Shown here piece by piece: positions 37,998 through 46,571 of a DNA stretch of 64,000 nucleotides. Numbering within the stretch: position 1 is the first letter of the stretch; each line of letters opens with the position of its first letter. The DNA lies in contig CBFHTK010000002.1 in assembly GCA_965658745.1 (NCBI GenBank), positions 460,829-524,828 on the forward strand, read 5' to 3'. A program made the position numbers and the translations under genes. Source of the stretch: JAHDFB01 sp965658745. Its GTDB lineage: Bacteria > Bacteroidota > Bacteroidia > Chitinophagales > Saprospiraceae. Under the pieces are notes generated by a model. The model ran no database searches. It saw only the letters and a program-made list of their open reading frames with translations, and was not told the origin of the DNA.

Positions 37998-40900
37998 ATG
38001 ATTTTATACGTTGGTGCAGTTACTTCTGCATTCGCACAATCTTCTACTTGTATTCCTGGGATGGTGGAAAATGCAAATGGTGACCCCTGGTCGGAGGAAT
38101 GTTATTTAAATGCTAGTTGTGAAGAACAAGGAAGTCCTTGTAATGCCAATGACGTACAATTAGCTGGTGCCTTTCTTGCAGATAGCAGTGGGAATGCTGT
38201 TCCGATATGTAACTCAGGTGCGTCAAATCCTGTCTATTTGTTTGCAAATCTTGCGAATACTACAGGTACAGATAGATATGCAGTCAGAACAAGAGCTGAG
38301 GTTTTTGTAGATGGAGTTTTTTTTGAAGAAGTAAACAATTGTGCTTTTGATTTATTGTCTCCAGGACAGCAAGGTTTACAATTGCTGGGTCCATTTACTT
38401 ATACCTGTGGTCAGGAAATAACATTAGAAAATATATGGATAGGATATGAAACCTCCGCAGCTGTTTGTAGCGATATCAATAACCCTAGTTTCATAGGGGA
38501 TTGCAATAGTTATGCTCCTTCAAAATGTTTCAAGGCAGAAACGTTAGTGTTTTTGGTACCAAATTTTGATTTTGTTTGTGGGGATATAACACCGACAACT
38601 TCTGAGATTTGTTTTAGTGATAGTACTAGTGGAGGAACTCCTCCTTACACTTACTTATGGGATTTTGGTGATGGTAATACTTCTACACTTCAAAATCCAT
38701 GTCATGTATACTCTGCTATTACGGGTACATTTACTGTGACATTGACTGTAACTGATTCTAATGGAACAATATCAGGTAGGACATTAATCGTAGACTTGGA
38801 TGAGGAAGGGTTATGTTGCGTAGCTCCAGTTATCACTTGCCCCGCTGATTCGACGTTTGCGTGTTTAGGTGAAGTTCCTGTTGCCAACATCAATGACGTT
38901 ACTTTCACTGAGGGTTGTGGTATGGTAACAATAGTTTTAGATACCATCATTGTTTCTGATTCTACCTGTGTGAATCAAAAGACGATTAATAGGATATACA
39001 GCGCAACTGACAATGATGGAAATGTAGCCACTTGTGCGCAGGTTCTTGTTGTTAATGATAATATTGCTCCCATGGGCACATGTCCTACGGGAACGGATTA
39101 TGGAAATGTATGTGCATCGAATGCACCAGCAGCTCCATCAGCAGCGACGGTAGCAGCTGTCTATACAGATAACTGTGGAACGGTAACTGCGACTCTTACT
39201 GGTTCAGTATTAGCAGGAGATGATTGCGGTTGGACGAACACACATACTTACACGGTTTCAGATGGATGTACAGCAAATGACATAACATGTGTAATAATAG
39301 ATAGTGGATCAGATGATACAGCGCCGACAGCAGATCAAGCAGCAGGAAGTGCAGACTTCACAGGAGAGTGTGATGATGATTTGACAGCGACGTTAGCTTT
39401 TGAGCCAACGTTTACGGATAACTGTACGGCATCAGGATTGATTACAGTTACATTAACATCAGATATAACGACAGTAGATCCACCAGGATCGAGTGCTTAC
39501 GTGCGCGTACGAACATGGACAGGAAATGATGGATCTGGGAATGAAGCTACTTTTAGTCAGGTAGTGACTATTACTGGTGGGGTGAAAGCTCCGACACCTT
39601 ATTGCTACAATGGCCTGAGTGTTGCTGTAATGCCTACAAATGGTTCTGTTGTGCTTTGGGCTAATGATTTCGATGCAGGTAGTTTCGATGACTGCGATGA
39701 TGATTTGACATTGACAATTGTTCCAGAAATTGACGCTGAAGGATTAAGTCAAGATGAAGCCTATGATTTTTCATTTACTGGTGTACAACAACCAAACGGT
39801 GACTACGGGTGGGAATTCAATTGTGACTACATTGCTGACGGCCTGAGCGCAATTATTGAAGTTCGAATCTATGTCACGGATGACTTTGGAAACTGGGATT
39901 ACTGTACAGCAAGTCTGCGTCTTGATGATAACTTCGATGCATGCGAAGATCAACCTGGAACTGTGACGTATGAAGTGTCAGGTGACTTAAAAACAGAGGA
40001 AGGTACAGAGGTATTCAATACGATTGTAACTGTTGAAGCAAGTTATCCAGAATTCCCTCTTGTTGAAATGGTGGATGGAGCATATGCTTTTGATTTGACT
40101 GAACTGATTGATTATTCAGTTACCCCATTACGAAATGATAATCACTTAAATGGTGTTTCTACCTTAGACATTGTTCTAATACAGAAACATATTTTAGGAT
40201 TAGAACTCCTAAGTTCGCCTTATAAGCTAATTGCAGCTGATGTTAATAATGATTGTAAAGTATCTGGAGCGGATTTAATTCAGATTAGAAAACTTATACT
40301 TGGTAAGTATGAGAATGACGAATTCCCATCGAATACAAGTTGGAGATTTGTTGAAAGTGAGTACGAATTCCCGAATCCAGATCAGCCATGTGACTTCAGT
40401 GAAATTGCTGAAATCTACAATCTATCAGCTGACGAGGATAGGTCATTTGTGGGTGTTAAGATCGGAGATGTCAATGTAACTGCTAAAGCTAATGCAAATG
40501 CAGAAGCAGAAGTCAGAGACTGGAAGGAAATCAAGATGTTGATTGAAGATCGTGAGTTAGAGACTGGTAAGAGATATACAGTGCCTGTCTTGGCTAAAGA
40601 CTTCAAAGATGTCTATGGTTTACAATGGACGATCAATTTGGCTGATGTCAAGTATATTACGATTGAACCAGGTGCGTTGAATATTGAACCTCAGCATATC
40701 GGAAATCTGAATGATCAAACGATCGTTATGAGTTATAACGAAACGCGTGGAATCAGCGTAGAAGATGAAGAAGTTCTATTCTATGTCGTAGTTGAAGCTC
40801 TAAATGACAAGATGTTAAGCAGTGCCTTAACTTCATCATCGACAGTAATTTCAAATGAAGTTTATGTTGGAAATGAATTAGACGTACATGCAGCAGTCTT

Positions 40901-41195
40901 TGAATTCACTACGAGAGAGAATACGATTGTGAATGAGTTCAACTTATTCCAGAATGATCCGAATCCGTTCAAAGAGCAGACAACTATTAGTTTTGAGCTA
41001 CCAAGATCAGCAGAAGCTACATTGTCAATCTACGACGTACAAGGAAAGGAAATCTATACGAAAATAGACGGTTACGCTAAAGGACTTAATAGTGTTAATA
41101 TTAACCGAAATGAATTAAATTCGACGGGCGTATTGTACTACAAAGTTCAATCAGGTGACTATGTTGCAACGATGAAAATGATTGTAATCGACTAG
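37998..41195 (+). CDS. Giant secreted PKD / HYR-like / dockerin-like / cohesin-like protein with T9SS sorting domain (paralogue 3; 5' end disturbed by gap)
   Basis: Translation from ATG 37998 gives 1065 residues, but that start leaves only a stub of a signal peptide (MILYVGAVTSAFAQ). The frame is open upstream to the N run, adding RPTISVFRLIFLG and completing a hydrophobic signal, so the true start is upstream (37849 or 37675 after closing the gap). Domains by residue from 37998: Cys-rich N-terminal region, PKD domain with YLWDFGDGNTST (about 222-233), HYR-like modules, dockerin-like pair (about 711-770; HLNGVSTLDIVLIQKHILG and DVNNDCKVSGADLIQIRKLI), cohesin-like module (about 840-970) and T9SS sorting domain (NLFQNDPNPF to MKMIVID). 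Confidence 0.8.
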   Translation: MILYVGAVTSAFAQSSTCIPGMVENANGDPWSEECYLNASCEEQGSPCNANDVQLAGAFLADSSGNAVPICNSGASNPVYLFANLANTTGTDRYAVRTRAEVFVDGVFFEEVNNCAFDLLSPGQQGLQLLGPFTYTCGQEITLENIWIGYETSAAVCSDINNPSFIGDCNSYAPSKCFKAETLVFLVPNFDFVCGDITPTTSEICFSDSTSGGTPPYTYLWDFGDGNTSTLQNPCHVYSAITGTFTVTLTVTDSNGTISGRTLIVDLDEEGLCCVAPVITCPADSTFACLGEVPVANINDVTFTEGCGMVTIVLDTIIVSDSTCVNQKTINRIYSATDNDGNVATCAQVLVVNDNIAPMGTCPTGTDYGNVCASNAPAAPSAATVAAVYTDNCGTVTATLTGSVLAGDDCGWTNTHTYTVSDGCTANDITCVIIDSGSDDTAPTADQAAGSADFTGECDDDLTATLAFEPTFTDNCTASGLITVTLTSDITTVDPPGSSAYVRVRTWTGNDGSGNEATFSQVVTITGGVKAPTPYCYNGLSVAVMPTNGSVVLWANDFDAGSFDDCDDDLTLTIVPEIDAEGLSQDEAYDFSFTGVQQPNGDYGWEFNCDYIADGLSAIIEVRIYVTDDFGNWDYCTASLRLDDNFDACEDQPGTVTYEVSGDLKTEEGTEVFNTIVTVEASYPEFPLVEMVDGAYAFDLTELIDYSVTPLRNDNHLNGVSTLDIVLIQKHILGLELLSSPYKLIAADVNNDCKVSGADLIQIRKLILGKYENDEFPSNTSWRFVESEYEFPNPDQPCDFSEIAEIYNLSADEDRSFVGVKIGDVNVTAKANANAEAEVRDWKEIKMLIEDRELETGKRYTVPVLAKDFKDVYGLQWTINLADVKYITIEPGALNIEPQHIGNLNDQTIVMSYNETRGISVEDEEVLFYVVVEALNDKMLSSALTSSSTVISNEVYVGNELDVHAAVFEFTTRENTIVNEFNLFQNDPNPFKEQTTISFELPRSAEATLSIYDVQGKEIYTKIDGYAKGLNSVNINRNELNSTGVLYYKVQSGDYVATMKMIVID

Positions 41196-41630
41196 TTTTT
41201 TTCCAACTAGGGTTCGAATATGAATCGTTAAATATAGAGGCGAGTCAGCACAAGTTGTTGACTCGCTTTTTTTATATAGAGATTTGGCGACTACCCCTTG
41301 GGTCGCTATGTCCAGGTGCTCGCAAGTCTGCTCGGCCTAGATGTCGTAGATGCAAACTTGATGCGTAATTTAGATGATTCTGTTAGCTTTTTCGACTTCT
41401 AACTTTACCAAGGTTGCCATCTAGTCTAGGTATGTTGACCTACACCTTCCCAGCGCTAGTCGAAGGCAGGTTGTTCAGTAGACATTTTTCATTAAATCAA
41501 ATGTCATAAGACCTTTCTTCTGTGTATATTAGCTACTTCTGTATTCGATGGCATAAAGATTGTTTTATTTGTTTGCGCCTGATTGAAATCATCGACTTAT
41601 GTAACAGCGATCACATAAAGTACTCTGAAC
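41196..41630. other. 435-bp intergenic region after paralogue 3
   Basis: It contains the terminator at 41240-41273. After that, about 41285-41480, is a segment clearly richer in G+C than surrounding intergenic DNA, with a short open frame but no start codon. No gene is supported. Confidence 0.5.
41240..41273 (+). terminator. Intrinsic terminator after paralogue 3
   Basis: GCGAGTCA (41240-41247) pairs with TGACTCGC (41259-41266) around an 11-nt loop and is followed by seven T. Confidence 0.88.
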
Positions 41631-42038
41631 ATGATCTACCTTTGGTATGTGAATTATGGTACAATCATATTATTTTCAGTCCTTATTCTTTTGTCTAGTG
41701 CAAAGGATTTGGTCACTTATGTACAATTCAAGGTGAATCAAGAGTACATCAGTAATACCTTTTGTGTAAATAAGGATAAACCTATTGCGATGTGCTATGG
41801 GTCGTGCGTTTTGCAAGATGCTATTATTGACAATCACACTGCTGATCAAGAATTGCCAATGTCAATTCAGATGGAATTCACACCCCTCACTTATCTTTTA
41901 CCTGAACTAGTTTTACTGGATTTTACAACTCTTAACAAGGGTGTAAATATTGCTCCAGCGTTTAAGGAGAATATTATCATGAAAGATTTTGAAACTGATA
42001 TTTTCCATCCTCTAAAGTTGCCAACTACTGTTTCGTAG
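41631..42038 (+). CDS. Small membrane-anchored protein with CVNKDKP...C.G.C motif
   Basis: The protein is 135 residues with an N-terminal hydrophobic segment (about 8-25, GTIILFSVLILLSS) and then YVQFKVNQEYISNTFCVNKD, KPIAMCYGSCVL. The C-x-N-K-D-K-P-x4-C-x-G-x-C pattern recurs in small Bacteroidota proteins that lie beside metal-handling or outer-membrane transport genes. The Cys trio could bind a metal, but this is inferred. It is followed 51 bp later by a CDACGC-containing barrel protein on the same strand, suggesting a shared role. Confidence 0.65.
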   Translation: MIYLWYVNYGTIILFSVLILLSSAKDLVTYVQFKVNQEYISNTFCVNKDKPIAMCYGSCVLQDAIIDNHTADQELPMSIQMEFTPLTYLLPELVLLDFTTLNKGVNIAPAFKENIIMKDFETDIFHPLKLPTTVS

Positions 42039-42089
42039 TAATTGCGGTTGTCTTTGACAACCCTTCATTTAGCAACTTAATCAAAAAAC

Positions 42090-42944
42090 ATGATGAGAGT
42101 TTTCTTTATCATGTTCTGCTTAGTGATATTGAATAGTTCTAGTCTTCAAGCTTGTGACGCTTGTGGATGTGCTGCTGGTTATTCTGGAATAGGACTTATG
42201 TCCAAATACAGAGGAAATTTTATCAGAATAAGCTACGTAGATTTTCGATACCACGCTAATCCAGAACATGCTAATAGTAATTCACAAGACTTATTCGCAG
42301 AGGTAGGTCTGTCATTTAGGTACGCTTTTGCGAAATCTCCTAAACTTAGATTCAATGCATATGCTCCGTATGGTTTTAACAGTCGAAATCAGCTTTCTGA
42401 AACCCAAAGCATGCAAGGATTTGCAGATGCTAAGATTATGGTGAACTACGCAATTTTAAATAATAAAGCCATCGGAGATAAGCAGACGATTTTCTTGGAA
42501 GTCGGAGGTGGACTTAATCTTCCAACGGGTAAATATAATCACGAGATTGGTTATGCAAATTTACCAGACAATTTCAATATCGGCCTAGGTTCGTATGGTT
42601 ATATCTTGCAGCTGAACAGTTTATGGAGCAAGGGTAAAAGTGGCTTTCTACTAAACGGAAATTATCAGCTAAACGGAAAAACACAAGAGGGTTATCATTT
42701 TGGCAATCAGTTGACCGGGGAGATTTCTTGGTTTCGTGAATGGAATGTCAAGAAGCAATTGATCCTGCCCAAGTTGGGATTAGTAGCTGAATATGTGAGT
42801 GTTAATAGATACAATAATGGGAACAAAGTTCCAGAAACTGGAGGCAACGGTCTCTTAGTTTCTGCAGGCATAAATATCAAGTCTAAGGATTTGATTTCTG
42901 GTATTACATATTCAATACCTGTTATACAGAATTATTCAAAATAA
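42090..42944 (+). CDS. Putative outer-membrane beta-barrel protein with N-terminal CDACGC motif
   Basis: The protein is 284 residues with a signal peptide (MMRVFFIMFCLVILNSSSLQA) followed at once by CDACGCAAGYSGIG. The rest alternates aromatic and polar residues in a barrel-like pattern (FRYAFAKSPKLRFNAYAPYG, FLEVGGGLNLPTGKYNHEIG) and ends in a beta-strand rather than a sorting domain. Related Bacteroidota proteins with a mature CDxCGC start are annotated as transporter-like and occur near copper or redox genes; the ligand here is unproven. It is probably expressed with the upstream Cys-motif gene. Confidence 0.7.
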   Translation: MMRVFFIMFCLVILNSSSLQACDACGCAAGYSGIGLMSKYRGNFIRISYVDFRYHANPEHANSNSQDLFAEVGLSFRYAFAKSPKLRFNAYAPYGFNSRNQLSETQSMQGFADAKIMVNYAILNNKAIGDKQTIFLEVGGGLNLPTGKYNHEIGYANLPDNFNIGLGSYGYILQLNSLWSKGKSGFLLNGNYQLNGKTQEGYHFGNQLTGEISWFREWNVKKQLILPKLGLVAEYVSVNRYNNGNKVPETGGNGLLVSAGINIKSKDLISGITYSIPVIQNYSK

Positions 42945-43341
42945 TTCAGTGGATAAACAAATTATGTCAGGTCTAAATACCTACTGAATGTCTATGAAAT
43001 GACCACAGAATAATTATTCCTCTATCTTCATCTACAGAGTCATTTCGCTTCCTTTGTGCAAAATTTCATTAGGTAGGTTTTGTTAGAAAATGAATTTATT
43101 TTTAATATTACACGTTGTTCGTACGAATAAATGGATTTAGGTGATTCAGTTGACAGTTTGACAATCCAATGACCCTAACAATGCAATTTATTCTGTTTTA
43201 GAACGTATATTTACAGTTGTCTTACCATAAGATGGCTGGCTCACTAACTACACTATGAGTATTATACACCGATAAGTATTATTGGTATTTTTCATTTTAC
43301 CTAATCGACCTTAGTGATCGTTTAGTTTTATATCTCCTTTT
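42945..43341. other. 397-bp intergenic region before the desaturase gene
   Basis: No gene, full promoter consensus, terminator or repeat was recognised here. Confidence 0.5.
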
Positions 43342-44418
43342 ATGCAGTCAATTAAATTTTCGAAAACTGACGAACAGCAATTCTTTTCCACACTTAGAAA
43401 AAGAGTAAATAATTACTTCAAAGAGAATTCCCTAGACAAAACAGGTAACCTTACTTCTTACGTGAAAGTAGTAGTTATGTTTACCCTTTATTTAGGGCCT
43501 CTTATACTTATGTATGCAGGTGTCATATCTTCTTGGTGGTGCATAGCAGCTTATGCAGTTGTAGGTTTAGGAAAGGCGGGAGTCGGACTTGCAGTAATGC
43601 ACGATGCCAATCATGGAAGCTTTTCAAAATACAAGTGGGTCAATGAAGTTTTGAGCTATAGTATGAATATGATCGGAGGATCATCTTTTACTTGGAAAGT
43701 TCAACACAATATACTGCACCACTCTTTTACCAATATTCATCACCTTGACGAAGATATCGAGGACAAGCCATTTCTCAGATTGTCACCTTTTGGTAAGAAG
43801 AAAGCTTATCACAAATTTCAGCACTTGTACGCTTTATTCCTCTATGCTTTAGCAACCGTGAGTTGGATTGGTGCAAAAGATTTTCGTCAAATGGCGATTT
43901 ATCATAAGAATGGGACTACTGTACAGAATGGATTTAATCCAACGAAAGTAACAATCACAATGTTCACAACGAAGATTGCCTATTTTGCCTTCCTTCTTAT
44001 ATTACCTATGATTTTTGTAGCTCAGTGGTATATTATCTTGCTAGGTTTCCTTACAATGCACCTAGTTGCGGGTTTTATCATAACAGTGATATTCCAACTA
44101 GCACACGTTGTTGAGGGAACAGATCATCACGATATTAGCGAAGGTCCTGTAATGGAAAACACTTGGGCAATTCACCAAATACATACAACTGCCAATTTTG
44201 CCACAAAAAGTAAATGGTTGACTTGGATGATCGGAGGATTGAATCATCAAATAGAGCATCATCTATTTCCTCATATTTCACATGTGCACTATCCGCAGCT
44301 TTCGAAGATTGTAAAGAGTACCGTCAAAGAATTTGGATTACCATATCATGAGTATAGTAGAATGACATCTGCATTGGCTTCTCATTTGCGCATGCTGAAG
44401 CAGATTGGTGCGGCATAA
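43342..44418 (+). CDS. Membrane fatty acid desaturase, front-end (QxxHH) type
   Basis: The 358-residue protein has four or more hydrophobic segments and three intact histidine boxes: H87-DANH91, H122-NILHH127 and Q303-IEHH307. A Gln at the first position of the third box is the mark of front-end and linoleoyl-CoA-type desaturases. No fused cytochrome b5 domain is present, so a separate electron donor is needed. It should insert a double bond into membrane or acyl-CoA fatty acids using a di-iron centre. Position specificity cannot be read from the sequence. The stop overlaps the next start (TAATG), so the lipoprotein gene is translationally coupled. Confidence 0.92.
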   Translation: MQSIKFSKTDEQQFFSTLRKRVNNYFKENSLDKTGNLTSYVKVVVMFTLYLGPLILMYAGVISSWWCIAAYAVVGLGKAGVGLAVMHDANHGSFSKYKWVNEVLSYSMNMIGGSSFTWKVQHNILHHSFTNIHHLDEDIEDKPFLRLSPFGKKKAYHKFQHLYALFLYALATVSWIGAKDFRQMAIYHKNGTTVQNGFNPTKVTITMFTTKIAYFAFLLILPMIFVAQWYIILLGFLTMHLVAGFIITVIFQLAHVVEGTDHHDISEGPVMENTWAIHQIHTTANFATKSKWLTWMIGGLNHQIEHHLFPHISHVHYPQLSKIVKSTVKEFGLPYHEYSRMTSALASHLRMLKQIGAA

Positions 44419-45185
44419 TGCGGCTATTCGTATCATTTATCTTGATGGTTGGTCTGTTTGGCTCGTGCTTAACGGACTTACGTCCAAAAGGCAAAATCGA
44501 AGGTAGGACTCGTAATCCCGAAATTACACTCTTGAAAGTAGCTAAAGCTCATGGTTATCAATCATGGTCTAGAAATCGATCATTCCAATGTATTGTCCAA
44601 GATTCTTTTGTAGGGTGGATAGGTAAGAAATCTAGTCCTTTTAGCGAATCAGTCGTATTTCTTGATGCGGACTACAAAACTGGAACAGGAAATGGTAAAC
44701 TAACTATAGTTTCTGGTGAAGATTCTTCCGAAGTTTGGCATTACAATAATGGTTTGTCATATAAAAGCAAAGAACCTCAGTTGATGCTAACTCAAGTGGA
44801 GGACAATAACATTGACTTTTGGGTTCCCACATACGCTTATTTTATTGAGTTTCCATTTCGAATCTTGGAAGCTGATGCACTGGAACACCTCGGAAGCAAA
44901 CGAATAGGTGATAAAAGGTACACTAAGATTCTCGCTTCATGGAACACTGTAGAACCACAGAAGGATATTGATCAATATTTAATTTACCTAGACGAAAATC
45001 AACATATAGCATGGATTGAATATACAATTCGTGATCAATACCCTTTTTTAAAGGGTAGGGCAGTGTATGATTATCAAAAGATAGATGGCGTTTTAGTGCC
45101 CAAGCAAATCCGTATTTACAGTAATATATCTGGCAAAAGAAATATGCTTCATCAAATCAATATTTCCAACTTCCAATATAAGTAG
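44418..45185 (+). CDS. Putative lipoprotein, DUF6503-like
   Basis: The 255-residue protein starts with a lipoprotein signal ending in a lipobox (LFGSC, Cys17). The mature part has repeated beta-strand segments, with motifs SWNTVEPQKDIDQYLIYLDE and GRAVYDYQKIDGVLVPKQIR that resemble DUF6503, a periplasmic LolA/LppX-like fold. A role in carrying or sensing lipid would fit its coupling to the desaturase gene (1-bp overlap), but this is inference. Confidence 0.7.
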   Translation: MRLFVSFILMVGLFGSCLTDLRPKGKIEGRTRNPEITLLKVAKAHGYQSWSRNRSFQCIVQDSFVGWIGKKSSPFSESVVFLDADYKTGTGNGKLTIVSGEDSSEVWHYNNGLSYKSKEPQLMLTQVEDNNIDFWVPTYAYFIEFPFRILEADALEHLGSKRIGDKRYTKILASWNTVEPQKDIDQYLIYLDENQHIAWIEYTIRDQYPFLKGRAVYDYQKIDGVLVPKQIRIYSNISGKRNMLHQINISNFQYK

Positions 45186-45390
45186 CTACGGTCAATGTTA
45201 ATCTAAGTCTTACATCATCATTAACCAGCGCATTTGTCCAGGTTTATTAGCGAAATTAGATCTCGGTGTGGGAAAATCTCTAAAACGACGAGAAGCTTGG
45301 TTAAAGCTTGTTAATGAATTGTAAATAATTCTCATATTTCGATAAATGACCGTATCATTGCACTATTATTAACTCAAATAATTTAGTCTA

Positions 45391-45915
45391 ATGAAAAAAG
45401 TATCATTGTATTCTGCTTTTGTTTTTGCTTTAGTGCTATCTCTAGCATCTTGTAAGAATGACAAAGCTTCTGACTCTGCAGTGCCTGCACCAGCAACAAT
45501 GTCAACAACACCGACAAATCCTTCTGCTCCTGCCGCTACTGCAACACCTGCTGTACCAGCTGGACCTGCAACAGTAATGACATTTGCTGAACCTACTTTT
45601 GATTTCGGTAACATCATGGATGGTGACAAAGTTGAACATGTTTTCTCTTTCCAAAATACTGGAAAAGAACCACTTATCATTTCAAATGCAAAAGGTTCTT
45701 GCGGATGTACTGTGCCTCAATGGCCAAAAGATCCGATCAAGCCTGGAGATTCGGGAGAGATCAAAGTTGTTTACAACTCTAAAAATAAAGGTAAAGTTGG
45801 AGGTAAAAACGAAACTAAAACAGTTACAATTACTGCAAATACAAATCCACCAGAAACTCGTCTTATCATCAAAGGTATTGTTGATAAAGAAGAAGCAGCT
45901 GATGCTGGAAAGTAA
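45391..45915 (+). CDS. DUF1573 domain lipoprotein
   Basis: The protein is 174 residues with lipobox SLASC (Cys21), a Pro/Ala/Thr-rich spacer of about 40 residues, and a DUF1573 Ig-like (ASH-type) domain. The domain starts at FDFGNIMDGDKVEHVF and includes SCGCTVPQWP and IKPGDSGEIKVVYNS. DUF1573 proteins are abundant, probably envelope-exposed proteins of unknown function in Bacteroidota. It is monocistronic, bounded by a strong terminator. Confidence 0.88.
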   Translation: MKKVSLYSAFVFALVLSLASCKNDKASDSAVPAPATMSTTPTNPSAPAATATPAVPAGPATVMTFAEPTFDFGNIMDGDKVEHVFSFQNTGKEPLIISNAKGSCGCTVPQWPKDPIKPGDSGEIKVVYNSKNKGKVGGKNETKTVTITANTNPPETRLIIKGIVDKEEAADAGK

Positions 45916-45952
45916 TCTTATCTGAAACAAACGTTTCATAAAGAATAATGTT

Positions 45953-45990
45953 AAAGCTACGTAGTCGCTCGCGATTACGTAGCTTTTTTT
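45953..45990 (+). terminator. Strong intrinsic terminator after the DUF1573 gene
   Basis: A near-perfect stem of about 14 bp (45954-45967 with 45972-45985, one G-U pair) leads into seven T. It lies 38 bp after the stop. Confidence 0.92.
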
Positions 45991-46149
45991 ATTTTCTTTC
46001 TCATCTGTAATCTGGTTCTGTTTTTTCTGAGCGCGATTTAATAACAATTCGACCAAATAATTGTATCTTTTATATCAATTTAAGGGAACGCAACTTTTGT
46101 TTCGTACCTCAGTTTTTAAGCAATTTACAGATCACAAAGTTTTGATTTA

Positions 46150-46545
46150 ATGAGTGATATTCTAACTAAGCCGAAGGTTGTGATTGATGAAAGAATCAAG
46201 CAAGAAATAGCTGAACAAGAAGAGCGTGAAGCTCAAGTTGTTGTGCATTGCCAAATTCAGACTCTATCAAATATGCCGATGGGAATTAGAATATGGCCAA
46301 CAACCTTTCTTTTAGATAATGATAGCCAACATCAATCTAAATTACTGCATCATGAAAATATCCCTATGGTGCCTCAGTGGAAAGAAATTCCACCTAATAC
46401 TTCTTACACATTTACTCTGTTTTTCTCAGCTTTGCCCAAATCCTGTGCTAAATTTCATATGGTCGAGCTTATTCCACAATCTGGTGGGTTTGAAGCGCTT
46501 AATCTTCTGAGAAACAAGCTCGATGTCTATTACGTGAAAATTTAA
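46150..46545 (+). CDS. Conserved hypothetical protein (131 aa)
   Basis: The soluble 131-residue protein has no signal or membrane segment. An N-terminal charged helix (RIKQEIAEQEEREAQVVVH) is followed by beta-rich sequence with MGIRIWPTTFLLD and IPMVPQWKEIPPNTSYTFTL. I know of no assigned function. It is convergent with the AraC gene (26-bp gap). Confidence 0.6.
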   Translation: MSDILTKPKVVIDERIKQEIAEQEEREAQVVVHCQIQTLSNMPMGIRIWPTTFLLDNDSQHQSKLLHHENIPMVPQWKEIPPNTSYTFTLFFSALPKSCAKFHMVELIPQSGGFEALNLLRNKLDVYYVKI

Positions 46546-46571
46546 TAAATCTGTGTTAGTTGCCTATCGAC

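Noticed and set aside
41200..41230. tRNA T-arm-like GGGTTCGAATA
   Set aside because: No acceptor stem, anticodon arm or CCA-side pairing could be found around it.
41299..41406. Short open frame in the GC-richer segment as a gene
   Set aside because: No start codon between its upstream stop and the coding-like stretch, and no recognisable family.
45584..45925. Lys/Leu-rich plus-strand frame of 113 codons
   Set aside because: It is an out-of-frame shadow of the DUF1573 gene.
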